Part shown: piece after piece, positions 48,648 through 57,076 of the stretch
Layout: every line of letters begins with the position of its first letter
How positions within the stretch are numbered: position 1 is the first letter of the stretch
Origin: Flavobacterium phycosphaerae
GTDB lineage: Bacteria > Bacteroidota > Bacteroidia > Flavobacteriales > Flavobacteriaceae
Direction of reading: 5' to 3'
Assembly (NCBI RefSeq): GCF_010119235.1
Contig: NZ_JAAATZ010000001.1
Location: 1,518,501-1,582,500 of the forward strand
DNA: 64,000 nucleotides
Made by a program: the position numbers and the translations under genes
Notes under the pieces: generated by a model
Databases searched by the model: none
Told to the model about the DNA's origin: nothing
What the model saw: the letters and a program-made list of their open reading frames with translations, nothing else

Positions 48648-49313
48648 CTATAGATTGATGAAATCGCCGTTACCTGTTTTTTTTGAATTGTTGTCAAACT
48701 TGGCTTTTCCGATGTTTTTGATATCGCCGTTACCATTGAGGGAAGCATTGAGTTCTTTAGATGTGTTTACGATTACATCACCGTTTCCGGTATTTTTTAC
48801 TTTAGCTTTTTTGACAGAAAGTTTAGCTGCGTCTATGTTGCCGTTACCACTTTTAACAACCTCAAAGCCATCGGTCATTCCGGTTATTTTGGTATTACCG
48901 TTTCCGGTATTTTCTATTCTGAAGTAGCGTCCTAAAACATTTTTGACCATCAAATCACTATTCCCGATATTTTTAATTACAGAGGCTTCGGGCATAGTGA
49001 TTTTGATTTTAAAATTAGTGTCTTCAATGTATTTATTATTATTCCAATTGTCTATAAAGCTTACGGTTAATTCTTGTGCTGTTGCATTTTCTTTAATAGT
49101 AAAAATGTTTTCCAAATTTTCATCGATGGTAACATTGATGCTGAATGGTTTTCCTATTTCGACTTCCAATTTTCCGTCTAGATTTTCGAAATAGACTTTG
49201 TCAAAGTTTTTGTAGTCATAGGTTTTAGTACTGATGTTTCCGGAACCTTTTAATTGGGCTGAAGCCAAAAGGCTTGTAATTGCCATTGAGATTGTAAATA
49301 CGATTGTTTTCAT
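48648..49313 (-). CDS. GIN-domain (DUF2807) exported beta-helix protein
   Basis: 221 aa. Signal peptide ends at LLASAQ. The mature part has the repeated turn motif typical of GIN-domain proteins: NIGNSDL, NTGNGNTK, SGNGNIDA, NTGNGDVI, NGNGDIKN and TGNGDF, predicting a right-handed parallel beta-helix in the periplasm or on the surface. The role of the family is unknown; members often accompany transcription regulators. It lies between the AraC regulator and the DoxX group. Confidence 0.88.
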   Translation of the reverse strand: MKTIVFTISMAITSLLASAQLKGSGNISTKTYDYKNFDKVYFENLDGKLEVEIGKPFSINVTIDENLENIFTIKENATAQELTVSFIDNWNNNKYIEDTNFKIKITMPEASVIKNIGNSDLMVKNVLGRYFRIENTGNGNTKITGMTDGFEVVKSGNGNIDAAKLSVKKAKVKNTGNGDVIVNTSKELNASLNGNGDIKNIGKAKFDNNSKKTGNGDFINL

Positions 49314-49433
49314 GAGATGAAATTTTAGTGATTATTACTGAGGCAAAATTGCAACATACAGCATAATCAATCGCTTCAAATCATGATTTGAGACCAAGTG
49401 TTAATTAAACGGGAAGTATTGTTATTCTTGAGA

Positions 49434-50636
49434 TTATAGCTTTTCGATGTATTCTTTTGGAGAAAGTCCTGTGCTTTTTTTGAATGCTCTATTAAAAGTG
49501 GCTTTCGAGTTAAAACCGCAGTCAAAAGCGATTCCGAGTAAGGTAGATTTTTTGTATTCGCCTTTTTGGAAACTTGTTTTTACGGCTTCAATTCGGAAGT
49601 TGTTAATGAAGTCGTTGAAGTTTAATCCGAAGCCTTGGTTGATTGATTTTGATATGACGGAAGCATTGGTTTCTAGTTTTTTGGCCAAATCTGTTAAAGT
49701 TAATTCCGGATTTTGATACAGATTTTGATCTGAAATTATCATTTCTATTTTTGTTTTCCATAGGTCAATTTCCGGTGATGGTTGTTCTTCGAAAACTTCG
49801 TGTTCAATATCAATTACAGTCGCTTCAGTATTCATCGAACCCGATAATAGTAAGGCAGGTTTTTTATCGAAAACAGATATTTCAAAGGGTATTTTGGTTA
49901 TGATTGGATTAGCATATCCTATAATAGCTATGTAATACATAATAATTGAAAAGAACAGAAAAAACCACCAGCTTCCGGTATAGGAATTCAGTTCAGTATA
50001 AAAAATGGAGATAGCATCAAAAACCAATGGCAGCAAAAGCATGATTAAAAAACTGTACAAGTAGGTTTTAATCCATTTAAATAAAACACGATCAGCATAA
50101 CTTACGACTTGAACTATTAATTTTCTGTATAAGTTATAATAGCGGATAGAAGCTATAAAGTAGACTACCATAGAAATCATTCCGCAGTTATGATACCAAT
50201 TCTCAAAATCCTTATCCATTCCGTCTTTATAGAAGTAATAACCATGAAAAATATACTTATCGTAAATCCATATTGCTACTATATAGAGCACATAAAAGAT
50301 ACCCGGAATCAAATGCCAAAAGTTCTTCTTTGTTAAAAGAAATGACGGATTGAGTAAGCTTTGAGTGTAGAAATATATTACAGGACCAATAAAAAACAAA
50401 TGCTGAAACGGTACATAGAAAAGAATGTCTCGATAAGGTTGATTGTCATACCAACCGGCAAACCCCAGCATCCAGGGTGCTATAAATAAACTGCACAGAA
50501 AAATAAATACACTAAGCCAATAATTAGATTTGTTTGCTGTACAAATGGCTTTTAACAAAAGCAAAACACTGTAGATAATGCCTTGGGAAAAAGTAATTAG
50601 TAGGAGTGAACTGTAAAAGCCAAACTGGAAAAGCAT
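49434..50636 (-). CDS. AraC-family regulator with membrane-spanning sensor domain
   Basis: 400 aa. The first 250 residues form about seven membrane helices; the C-terminal 110 form an AraC/XylS DNA-binding domain (LTLTDLAKKLETNASVISKSINQGF and GIAFDCGFNSKATFNRAFKKSTGLSPKEYIEKL). Membrane-anchored AraC regulators of this kind are common in Bacteroidota. It precedes the GIN-domain gene by 120 bp on the same strand and could regulate that group; no operator could be identified. Confidence 0.9.
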   Translation of the reverse strand: MLFQFGFYSSLLLITFSQGIIYSVLLLLKAICTANKSNYWLSVFIFLCSLFIAPWMLGFAGWYDNQPYRDILFYVPFQHLFFIGPVIYFYTQSLLNPSFLLTKKNFWHLIPGIFYVLYIVAIWIYDKYIFHGYYFYKDGMDKDFENWYHNCGMISMVVYFIASIRYYNLYRKLIVQVVSYADRVLFKWIKTYLYSFLIMLLLPLVFDAISIFYTELNSYTGSWWFFLFFSIIMYYIAIIGYANPIITKIPFEISVFDKKPALLLSGSMNTEATVIDIEHEVFEEQPSPEIDLWKTKIEMIISDQNLYQNPELTLTDLAKKLETNASVISKSINQGFGLNFNDFINNFRIEAVKTSFQKGEYKKSTLLGIAFDCGFNSKATFNRAFKKSTGLSPKEYIEKL

Positions 50637-50665
50637 ACATCAAATTTGTTTAAAGATATAAAAGT

Positions 50666-51814
50666 TTAGCTTTCTTTAAAAGGATGTCTTTGTTGCCAAA
50701 CTAAGGTTGGTTCTAATTTCGGAAAAATTTTCGGCATCAATTGGTTTATCCATTTATTAGTGTGGTAAATAAAACCGGTCATGAAAATAGGTTTCGCACC
50801 AATAGAACTTTTGATTTCCAATGCCGTTCGGCCAAAGATGATTTTCTTAAATTTATTTTCAATACCAAACTTAGTCATGTTGTATAGCATATTCAAGTAC
50901 AGCATTTTTTCTTTCTGTACTTGTTCATCATACCCCAGAAAGTAAGTTTCCAAAACTTCACCGTTTAAAAGCAGAGTGTGAAAGCCTACCAACTTTTCAT
51001 TTAAAAAATAACCACACAACACAAATCGGTCACCACATTGTTTTTTAAAAGTAGAAAAGTGATTTTTGGCTAAGAAGAAGGTGTTGAATGGTGCGTTTTT
51101 GGCCACGTGATAGTACAACTCATAAATGCGATTTTCATTTGAGAGTATTTCGGCTAAAGATAATTCTCGGGTTGTTATGCCTTCCATTTTTTTATGTGAT
51201 CGTTTGTATTGGTCACGGTATTTTTTGGAAAATGCGGCAATATAATCGTCATTGGTTTTCCAACTTTCGCATAAATCAAAAATCATATTGGGTTGTGTAT
51301 TGAAATCATACATGTCAGCAAACGCATACAATTTAAGCTCATCGGCACAATGTTGATAAAAGTCTTTAAACGAAACAATATGGATTGTAATTTTTTGCTC
51401 TTTGAAATAACGAGTTATTGCATTGGCACACTCTAATAGCAATTCACTGATGCTTTTATGGTCTATGTTTTTATTGAATTCATAACCATTTTGTCCCGTA
51501 ATCATGTTGTTGCCTAAAAACAATACATGGGAAGCAAAGTTCTTGAAAACAAAATTTCGAATATATGTTTTCAGACATTTATCCCTTTCGCCAAATGATT
51601 CCAGTTTGTTCAAATCAAGATATTGTGCTAAAGCCACACCAATCAAAGCCTCTTTTTCGAATATACCAATATAAAAACATTGCATATTGGTGGGAGCCGA
51701 CTCTTCTAAAACTTTTAAATAAGGAGTTTGCAAAAACGCATTATCAGTGGCAACTGTATCCCAAGAAGTGGGAAGTTGTGCAATAGAAGAATAAATGATA
51801 AAGGAATGTGTCAA
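50666..51814 (-). CDS. GNAT/FemAB-like acyltransferase
   Basis: 382 aa without signal peptide or membrane helices. The central part has basic helices (AAFSKKYRDQYKRSHKKMEGI) and the C-terminal half a GNAT/FemAB-like acyl-transfer region (RFVLCGYFLNEKLVGFHTLLLNGEVLETYFLGYDE). Substrate unknown. The only start that fits is a TTG at 51814 (THSFIIYSS); the next Met lies 40 residues later. It begins directly after the DUF1761 terminator and so probably has its own promoter. Confidence 0.7.
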   Translation of the reverse strand: MTHSFIIYSSIAQLPTSWDTVATDNAFLQTPYLKVLEESAPTNMQCFYIGIFEKEALIGVALAQYLDLNKLESFGERDKCLKTYIRNFVFKNFASHVLFLGNNMITGQNGYEFNKNIDHKSISELLLECANAITRYFKEQKITIHIVSFKDFYQHCADELKLYAFADMYDFNTQPNMIFDLCESWKTNDDYIAAFSKKYRDQYKRSHKKMEGITTRELSLAEILSNENRIYELYYHVAKNAPFNTFFLAKNHFSTFKKQCGDRFVLCGYFLNEKLVGFHTLLLNGEVLETYFLGYDEQVQKEKMLYLNMLYNMTKFGIENKFKKIIFGRTALEIKSSIGAKPIFMTGFIYHTNKWINQLMPKIFPKLEPTLVWQQRHPFKES

Positions 51815-51816
51815 AA

Positions 51817-51848
51817 TAAAAAAATCGCCCTACAAATGTAGAGCGATT
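51817..51848 (-). terminator. Terminator after the DUF1761 gene
   Basis: Reverse-strand stem AATCGCTCTACA / TGTAGGGCGATT (one T-G pair), loop TT, then a T-run; 21 bp after the stop of the gene at 51869. Confidence 0.85.
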
Positions 51849-51868
51849 GGGTTATAATAAAATGTTAA

Positions 51869-52351
51869 TTATTGCATCATACAGATGATTCCGCCCATGA
51901 TCATAAAGCAAACCATCCAGAAACCACTGGTTACCATGACATATTTGAAACTTCTTCTTTCATACAAGGCTCCGGTTCCAATAACAGGAAATATCATAAA
52001 TAATCCCATCATGAAACCATGCAAAGCTCCGTGTTTGAAAGATCTGAATGCCGTTCCGTAATCTGCCATAAAAGCAGCATAGGAGGGTTTGGCAATAGAA
52101 GGGTCACCACCTACCATGCCCAAAGCACCAAATTGATGAATGACACACATTTGCAATACAAATGAAATCAGAAAGGCATACACGATGGAAAGCCCAAAAA
52201 TCTTAATCATGTTAAAATCTTTGCCATCTTCGTGTGAAATGCCGGCTTCTTTCATCCAAATAGTTCCAAAAACTTTTGGGTTATACCAAATAAATCCAAC
52301 AACTAATGTTGATACAGCAGCAAGTAAAAGAGCAATCCAGTTGATTTCCAT
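51869..52351 (-). CDS. DUF1761 family membrane protein
   Basis: 160 aa with four membrane helices. The family opening NWIALLLAAVSTLVVGFIWYNPKVFGTIWMKEAG is clear, as is ALHGFMMGLFMIFPVIGTGALYERRSFKY. No biochemical role is known. It stands alone between the GNAT-like gene and the divergent LRR gene. Confidence 0.85.
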   Translation of the reverse strand: MEINWIALLLAAVSTLVVGFIWYNPKVFGTIWMKEAGISHEDGKDFNMIKIFGLSIVYAFLISFVLQMCVIHQFGALGMVGGDPSIAKPSYAAFMADYGTAFRSFKHGALHGFMMGLFMIFPVIGTGALYERRSFKYVMVTSGFWMVCFMIMGGIICMMQ

Positions 52352-52555
52352 AATAATACGTTTATTGATTAGTTTACCAAATGTAAAAAAAAATATTTAA
52401 TTCCTTTTTTCTTGACCATTTTAACAAGAATTTCATCTTTTTGTAAGATAAAAATGTAAAAAAATCATAATAAAATGCATTTTGTCGATTATATTTGTTT
52501 TTAAACGGACATTCTTATAGTTTTACTCCGTCATAAACCTCAAATCAGAATCATT

Positions 52556-53410
52556 ATGAAAACTATTTTTACCTACACCTTATTACTTTTAGTTTCGGTT
52601 TCGGCCTTAGCTGAAATATCAAACACCGAAAAAAATGCTCTGGTAAAGTTATACAAAGCTACCAAAGGATCGCAGTGGACCAACAAATGGGATTTAAAAG
52701 CACCGGTTACTAGTTGGTACGGTGTTGGCATCCAAGATGACAAAGTGGTGTCCATTAAATTGATTAATAACAACCTTGTCGGACAATTGCCTGCTGAATT
52801 GGGTGACTTGACATCGTTAAAAGTATTAAATCTTTTCAGAAATAGCATTACGGGTTCTTTACCGGCCACGATTGGTAATTTGAAAAACCTTACCACTTTA
52901 AACATAGCGTTTAATCAAGTGTCAGGTGCTCTGCCGGAAACATTGGGTAATGCCACACAATTAAAATCAATTGAAATGCACATGAACAGACTAACAGGCG
53001 TACTACCGGTTAGCATCGGAAACTTAGCCAGTCTGGAAGTGCTTTCATTATTTAATAACGAAATTGAAGGATCAATCCCAACTTCATACTACCAATTAAA
53101 ATCATTAAAAGAGTTGTTGTTAAACAGTAACAAGCTTACCGGTAAATTGGATAAAGAAGTGGCTAATTTATCTTCATTGGAAACCTTGAGTTTGTTTGAG
53201 AATAAAATGGAAGGTACAGTGCCATTCGATTTAGAAAAATTACACAACCTAAAAGAAATGAACATTTCATATAATATGTTCAACGGATTTGTTTCAAAAA
53301 ACTTGTCCAAGTTGGATACCCTAAATATGACTATGGTTAATGAGCAAGGAGTTGCTACTACATTAAAAGTAAATATAGATAAAAACTCAGCTTTTGCTGC
53401 AGACGAATAA
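52556..53410 (+). CDS. Exported leucine-rich-repeat protein (plant-like LRR)
   Basis: 284 aa. Signal peptide MKTIFTYTLLLLVSVSALA, then an LRR cap (ALVKLYKATKGSQWTNKWDL), then about seven 24-residue repeats of the form LxxLxxLxLxxNxLxGxLPxxxGNL, the layout of plant extracellular LRRs. The end lacks a visible T9SS sorting domain. It may bind proteins or glycans outside the cell. A -7-like TATATTTG lies at 52490-52497. Its GxLP repeat type is known in several bacterial groups. Confidence 0.88.
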   Translation: MKTIFTYTLLLLVSVSALAEISNTEKNALVKLYKATKGSQWTNKWDLKAPVTSWYGVGIQDDKVVSIKLINNNLVGQLPAELGDLTSLKVLNLFRNSITGSLPATIGNLKNLTTLNIAFNQVSGALPETLGNATQLKSIEMHMNRLTGVLPVSIGNLASLEVLSLFNNEIEGSIPTSYYQLKSLKELLLNSNKLTGKLDKEVANLSSLETLSLFENKMEGTVPFDLEKLHNLKEMNISYNMFNGFVSKNLSKLDTLNMTMVNEQGVATTLKVNIDKNSAFAADE

Positions 53411-53436
53411 TATATGTTTATTAATTTTGTTGGGTT

Positions 53437-53472
53437 AAAAAAAGGCTTGAGATATTCTCAAGCCTTTTTTCT
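53437..53472. terminator. Bidirectional terminator after the LRR gene
   Basis: Perfect 10-bp stem AGGCTTGAGA / TCTCAAGCCT (53443-53452 and 53456-53465) with loop TAT, A-run before and T-run after. Confidence 0.92.
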
Positions 53473-53489
53473 TTTATTATGTTTTAGTA

Positions 53490-53942
53490 TTATTCAGCCG
53501 CCACTAACTTAGAAGTACTTCGGTAAATAAACTCATTATAAATATGTCTTCGGGCAAAACGACTTGGTGATTCGGCATTTACCATTTTAATATAAATGGG
53601 TCTTAGTACACCAAAGTATTCAAAAGAATTACCATCCAAAAACGTGATATACAATACACTGTTTTCATAATAAAAATCAGCTATGTTGGTACTGGTTGTA
53701 ATTCTTGTGTATTCCGCTTTGTCTTTTTCTATGGTTTCCGGAGCAATGCTTACCAAGAAATGGTAGGCCGCAATAATCTCTTTACTTCTTTCTTCCGCCA
53801 AATGACGCTCTACATCATCCGCAATGGTATCCGGATGGATGTCTTTCATGCTGTTGCGGTAAATGGTTTTCAGCTCTTTTAAAGTGGCCGTCTTAGTAAC
53901 GCCGAGTAACGCTCTGTACTCGACAATTTTTTTCATGTTCAT
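53490..53942 (-). CDS. J-domain / KTSC-domain fusion protein
   Basis: 150 aa. Residues about 5-65 look like a DnaJ J-domain, including the HPD motif (YRNSMKDIHPDTIAD) with flanking helices. Residues about 80-145 match the KTSC domain (FYYENSVLYITFLDGNSFEYFGV and FARRHIYNEFIYRS). A role with Hsp70 and nucleic acid is possible but unproved. The start at 53942 (MNMKKIVEYRA) avoids the tRNA terminator, which a longer open frame to 53972 would translate. Confidence 0.78.
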   Translation of the reverse strand: MNMKKIVEYRALLGVTKTATLKELKTIYRNSMKDIHPDTIADDVERHLAEERSKEIIAAYHFLVSIAPETIEKDKAEYTRITTSTNIADFYYENSVLYITFLDGNSFEYFGVLRPIYIKMVNAESPSRFARRHIYNEFIYRSTSKLVAAE

Positions 53943-53954
53943 AAAAATACTTTT

Positions 53955-53988
53955 GCTAAAAAAGAAAGCCACTCTTTTCAGAATGGCT
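53955..53988 (-). terminator. Terminator of tRNA-fMet
   Basis: Reverse-strand stem AGCCATTCT / AGAGTGGCT with a GAAA tetraloop (forward 53967-53988), followed by a T-rich run, directly after the tRNA. Confidence 0.82.
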
Positions 53989-53996
53989 TCGCTTAG

Positions 53997-54069
53997 TAGC
54001 GGGAACAGGACTCGAACCTGTGACCTTCGGGTTATGAGCCCGACGAGCTGCCTACTGCTCTATCCCGCG
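53997..54069 (-). tRNA. Initiator tRNA-Met (CAU)
   Basis: 73-nt cloverleaf on the reverse strand: acceptor CGCGGGA/TCCCGCT with an unpaired first position (C1 and U72), D stem GAGC/GCTC, anticodon stem TCGGG/CCCGA around CTCATAA (anticodon CAT), T arm ACAGG-TTCGAGT-CCTGT, discriminator A. The unpaired end and the three G-C pairs next to the anticodon loop mark it as the initiator. CCA is not encoded. Confidence 0.95.
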
Positions 54070-54157
54070 ATGTTTCGAGTGCAAATATACAACGATAATC
54101 AATAAATGCAACAAAAAACGTAAAAAATCTTTTTTCTTCTATTGGACTGATATGACT

Positions 54158-54165
54158 ACCTTTGC
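54158..54165 (+). promoter_or_regulatory. -7 promoter element for era
   Basis: TACCTTTG, 19 bp before the ATG at 54185. It lies inside the longer open frame that starts at 54152, which supports the shorter start. No clear TTG upstream. Confidence 0.6.
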
Positions 54166-54184
54166 AAAAATTAAATCAGATTAC

Positions 54185-55069
54185 ATGTCACACAAAGCAG
54201 GTTTTGTAAATATTATTGGTAATCCAAACGTCGGGAAATCGACTTTGATGAATGCATTTGTTGGAGAAAGATTATCAATCATTACATCCAAAGCACAAAC
54301 TACCCGTCATCGAATTTTAGGAATAGTGAACGGCGAGGATTTTCAGGTGATTCTTTCGGATACACCTGGAATTATCAAACCGGCCTATGAAATGCAAAAA
54401 TCGATGATGGACTTTGTCAAGTCGGCTTTTGAAGATGCAGATGTGTTGATATATATGGTCGAAATAGGAGAGAAGGAATTAAAAGATGAAGCCTTTTTCA
54501 ATAAAATCATTCATTCTAAAATCCCTGTGCTGCTGCTGTTGAATAAAATCGATAAGTCTGACCAAGAACAATTAGAAGAACAAATAGCTTTGTGGAAAGA
54601 CAAAGTACCGAATGCTGAGATTTATCCGATTTCAGCTTTAGAGAATTTCAATGTAAAAGAAGTTTTTGCAAGGGTTTTGGAATTGCTTCCGGCCTCGCCA
54701 CCATATTATCCAAAAGATGCTTTGACCGATAAACCGGAACGTTTCTTTGTAAACGAAACCATCCGCGAAAAAATCTTATTGAACTACGACAAAGAAATTC
54801 CGTATGCGGTTGAAATAGAAACCGAAGAATTCTTGGAAGACGAAAAGATTATCAGAATACGTTCGGTAATCATGGTAGAACGCGATACCCAGAAAGGCAT
54901 CATCATTGGTCACAAAGGAGCAGCGTTAAAGAAAGTCGGAATGCAATCGCGGGAAGAATTAGAGAAATTTTTTGGCAAACAAATTCACATCGAATTGTAT
55001 GTAAAAGTTAACAAAGATTGGAGAAGTAACGCCTATCAGTTAAGAAGATTTGGATACAATCAAAAATAA
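54185..55069 (+). CDS. era: GTPase Era
   Basis: 294 aa. Ras-like GTPase that binds 16S rRNA and helps mature the 30S subunit. G1 GNPNVGKST, G2 region SKAQTTRHRI, G3 DTPG, G4 NKID. The C-terminal KH domain includes RDTQKGIIIGHKGAALKKVG. The start at 54185 (MSHKAGFVNI) matches the family and lies after the promoter motif. The stop is followed directly by the end of the facing gene at 55070. Confidence 0.97.
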   Translation: MSHKAGFVNIIGNPNVGKSTLMNAFVGERLSIITSKAQTTRHRILGIVNGEDFQVILSDTPGIIKPAYEMQKSMMDFVKSAFEDADVLIYMVEIGEKELKDEAFFNKIIHSKIPVLLLLNKIDKSDQEQLEEQIALWKDKVPNAEIYPISALENFNVKEVFARVLELLPASPPYYPKDALTDKPERFFVNETIREKILLNYDKEIPYAVEIETEEFLEDEKIIRIRSVIMVERDTQKGIIIGHKGAALKKVGMQSREELEKFFGKQIHIELYVKVNKDWRSNAYQLRRFGYNQK

Positions 55070-55573
55070 TTATTTCATTATTTTATAAAATTCCCTTTCC
55101 AATTCCTCCATTTGACCATAACCATTGGCTCGGGTTTGTCTGCCAATAAAATACAACAGCCCCCAACTGATAACCATTAGCAGAATTACCATAAGATCAC
55201 CTTTTAAGGATTGGTGCAACATCCAATTGGAATAAGCAAACATTAAAAACACCAACAATATTCCGGCAATAATAAAGTGTAGAAAAACGAAGAAAGTCCA
55301 CAAAGTCTGCGCCGGTCCGAATAATCCCCTGATATGTGTAACGGTCTTGTTATTGATTTCTTTTTCCTCAAACTCAATTGACAAATGGGGTGACCAATAT
55401 TTTTGTTTTTCACCCTGGATACTAAACTGTATATGATTAGGTCTTATTTTTATTAAAAATCCGGGAGGAACATGCTTGGCATAATCCACAAATTTTTGTC
55501 TGACCAAATCAATATTTTCCTCAATGTCCATATAAAATCGAGGTCTCAGTCGTATCTCATTGTGTGTCTCCAT
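55070..55573 (-). CDS. Conserved flavobacterial membrane protein of unknown function
   Basis: 167 aa. A soluble N-terminal half (RLRPRFYMDIEENIDLVRQKFVDYAKH, then beta strands IKIRPNHIQFSIQG and HLSIEFEEKEI) is followed by two membrane helices (TFFVFLHFIIAGILLVFLMFAYS and LMVILLMVISWGLLYFIG). No known domain is recognised. It sits between the two GTPase genes era and der on the opposite strand, touching the era stop. Confidence 0.72.
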   Translation of the reverse strand: METHNEIRLRPRFYMDIEENIDLVRQKFVDYAKHVPPGFLIKIRPNHIQFSIQGEKQKYWSPHLSIEFEEKEINNKTVTHIRGLFGPAQTLWTFFVFLHFIIAGILLVFLMFAYSNWMLHQSLKGDLMVILLMVISWGLLYFIGRQTRANGYGQMEELEREFYKIMK

Positions 55574-55617
55574 AATAGAAGAATGGGTTGGAATTATACA
55601 CTAAAATAATAAAATAA

Positions 55618-55647
55618 TTGAATTTGTGCTCTTTAATACTACCTTTG
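55618..55647 (+). promoter_or_regulatory. der promoter
   Basis: TTG (55618-55620), exactly 19 bases, then TACCTTTG (55640-55647), 20 bp before the ATG at 55667. A textbook Bacteroidota promoter. Confidence 0.88.
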
Positions 55648-55666
55648 CACCATATTTAAAATGATT

Positions 55667-56974
55667 ATGAACAATATTGTAGCCATAGTAGGAAGACCCA
55701 ACGTAGGGAAATCTACTTTTTTTAACCGTTTAATCCAAAGAAGAGAAGCCATAGTCGACTCGGTAAGTGGTGTTACGCGTGACAGAAATTATGGAAAAAG
55801 TGAGTGGAACGGAAAAGAGTTTTCCGTAATTGATACAGGAGGTTACATCAAAGGTTCGGATGATATATTTGAAGCGGAAATCCGTCGTCAGGTAGAATTG
55901 GCGATAGACGAAGCCGATGCCATTATTTTTGTGGTAGATGTGGAAGAAGGCATTACGCCAATGGATGCTGAAGTGGCCAAACTTCTAAGAAAAGTGACTA
56001 AGCCGATACTTTTAGCCGTAAACAAAGTAGATAATGCGATGCGTGAAAAAGACGCGGTCGAATTTTATAATTTAGGATTAGGTGAATATTTCACCATTGC
56101 CAGCATCAGCGGAAGCGGAACAGGAGATTTATTAGATAAATTGGTTGAAGTGTTGCCCGAATTGCCGGAAACAACGGAAGAAGAAGTTTTGCCTAGATTT
56201 TGCGTAGTAGGAAGGCCCAATGCCGGAAAATCTTCGTTTATCAATGCTTTAATTGGAGAAGATCGTTTTGTTGTGACCGACATAGCCGGTACTACAAGAG
56301 ATTCTATCGATACTCGCTACAACCGTTTTGGGTTTGAATTCAACTTGGTAGATACTGCCGGAATCCGTAGAAAAGCTAAAGTTAAAGAAGATTTAGAATT
56401 CTATTCTGTTATGCGTTCCGTGCGAGCTATTGAACATTCAGATGTTTGTATCCTTTTAATTGATGCTACTCGCGGTTTTGAAGGACAGGATCAGAGTATT
56501 TTTTGGCTGGCTGAAAAGAACCGTAAAGGCGTAATCATCTTAGTGAACAAATGGGATTTGGTCGAAAAAGATACCATGTCCACCCGAGATTACGAAGCCA
56601 AAATCCGTGAAGAGTTGCAACCGTTTACCGATGTGCCGATTATCTTTACTTCTGCCTTAACCAAACAACGTTTGCTGAAAGCCTTAGAAGAAACCGTAAA
56701 AGTTTTCGAAAACAGAAAACAACGTATCCCAACTTCAAAATTCAATGACTATATGTTGAAATTGATTGAAGCCTATCCACCACCGGCACTGAAAGGAAAG
56801 TACGTGAAAATCAAATACTGTATGCAGTTGCCAACACCAACACCACAGTTTGTGTTTTTTGCCAATTTGCCACAATATGTTAAGGAACCGTACAAACGTT
56901 TCTTAGAAAATAAAATCCGTGAACACTGGGATTTTTCAGGAGTTCCGATTGATATTTACATCAGAGAGAAGTAA
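55667..56974 (+). CDS. der: GTPase Der (EngA)
   Basis: 435 aa with two tandem GTPase domains and a C-terminal KH-like domain; acts in 50S subunit assembly. Domain 1: [18 protein letters not shown]. Domain 2: [27 protein letters not shown]. The KH-like end has [28 protein letters not shown]. The start is taken at 55667 ([12 protein letters not shown]); an ATG two codons upstream is also in frame. Confidence 0.97.
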   Translation: MNNIVAIVGRPNVGKSTFFNRLIQRREAIVDSVSGVTRDRNYGKSEWNGKEFSVIDTGGYIKGSDDIFEAEIRRQVELAIDEADAIIFVVDVEEGITPMDAEVAKLLRKVTKPILLAVNKVDNAMREKDAVEFYNLGLGEYFTIASISGSGTGDLLDKLVEVLPELPETTEEEVLPRFCVVGRPNAGKSSFINALIGEDRFVVTDIAGTTRDSIDTRYNRFGFEFNLVDTAGIRRKAKVKEDLEFYSVMRSVRAIEHSDVCILLIDATRGFEGQDQSIFWLAEKNRKGVIILVNKWDLVEKDTMSTRDYEAKIREELQPFTDVPIIFTSALTKQRLLKALEETVKVFENRKQRIPTSKFNDYMLKLIEAYPPPALKGKYVKIKYCMQLPTPTPQFVFFANLPQYVKEPYKRFLENKIREHWDFSGVPIDIYIREK

Positions 56975-57076
56975 TCAAAATGTTAAATTAAGTAAGAAAA
57001 TTTTAGCATTACATACTAAAATCAGAAATTAGCCGTTATTATTTTTTTTAACCAAATAGTAACTGCTAATTTTTTT

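Noticed and set aside
54152..54184. Upstream ATG for era
   Set aside because: The promoter element TACCTTTG lies inside the added codons, and Era proteins begin at HKAGFVNI.
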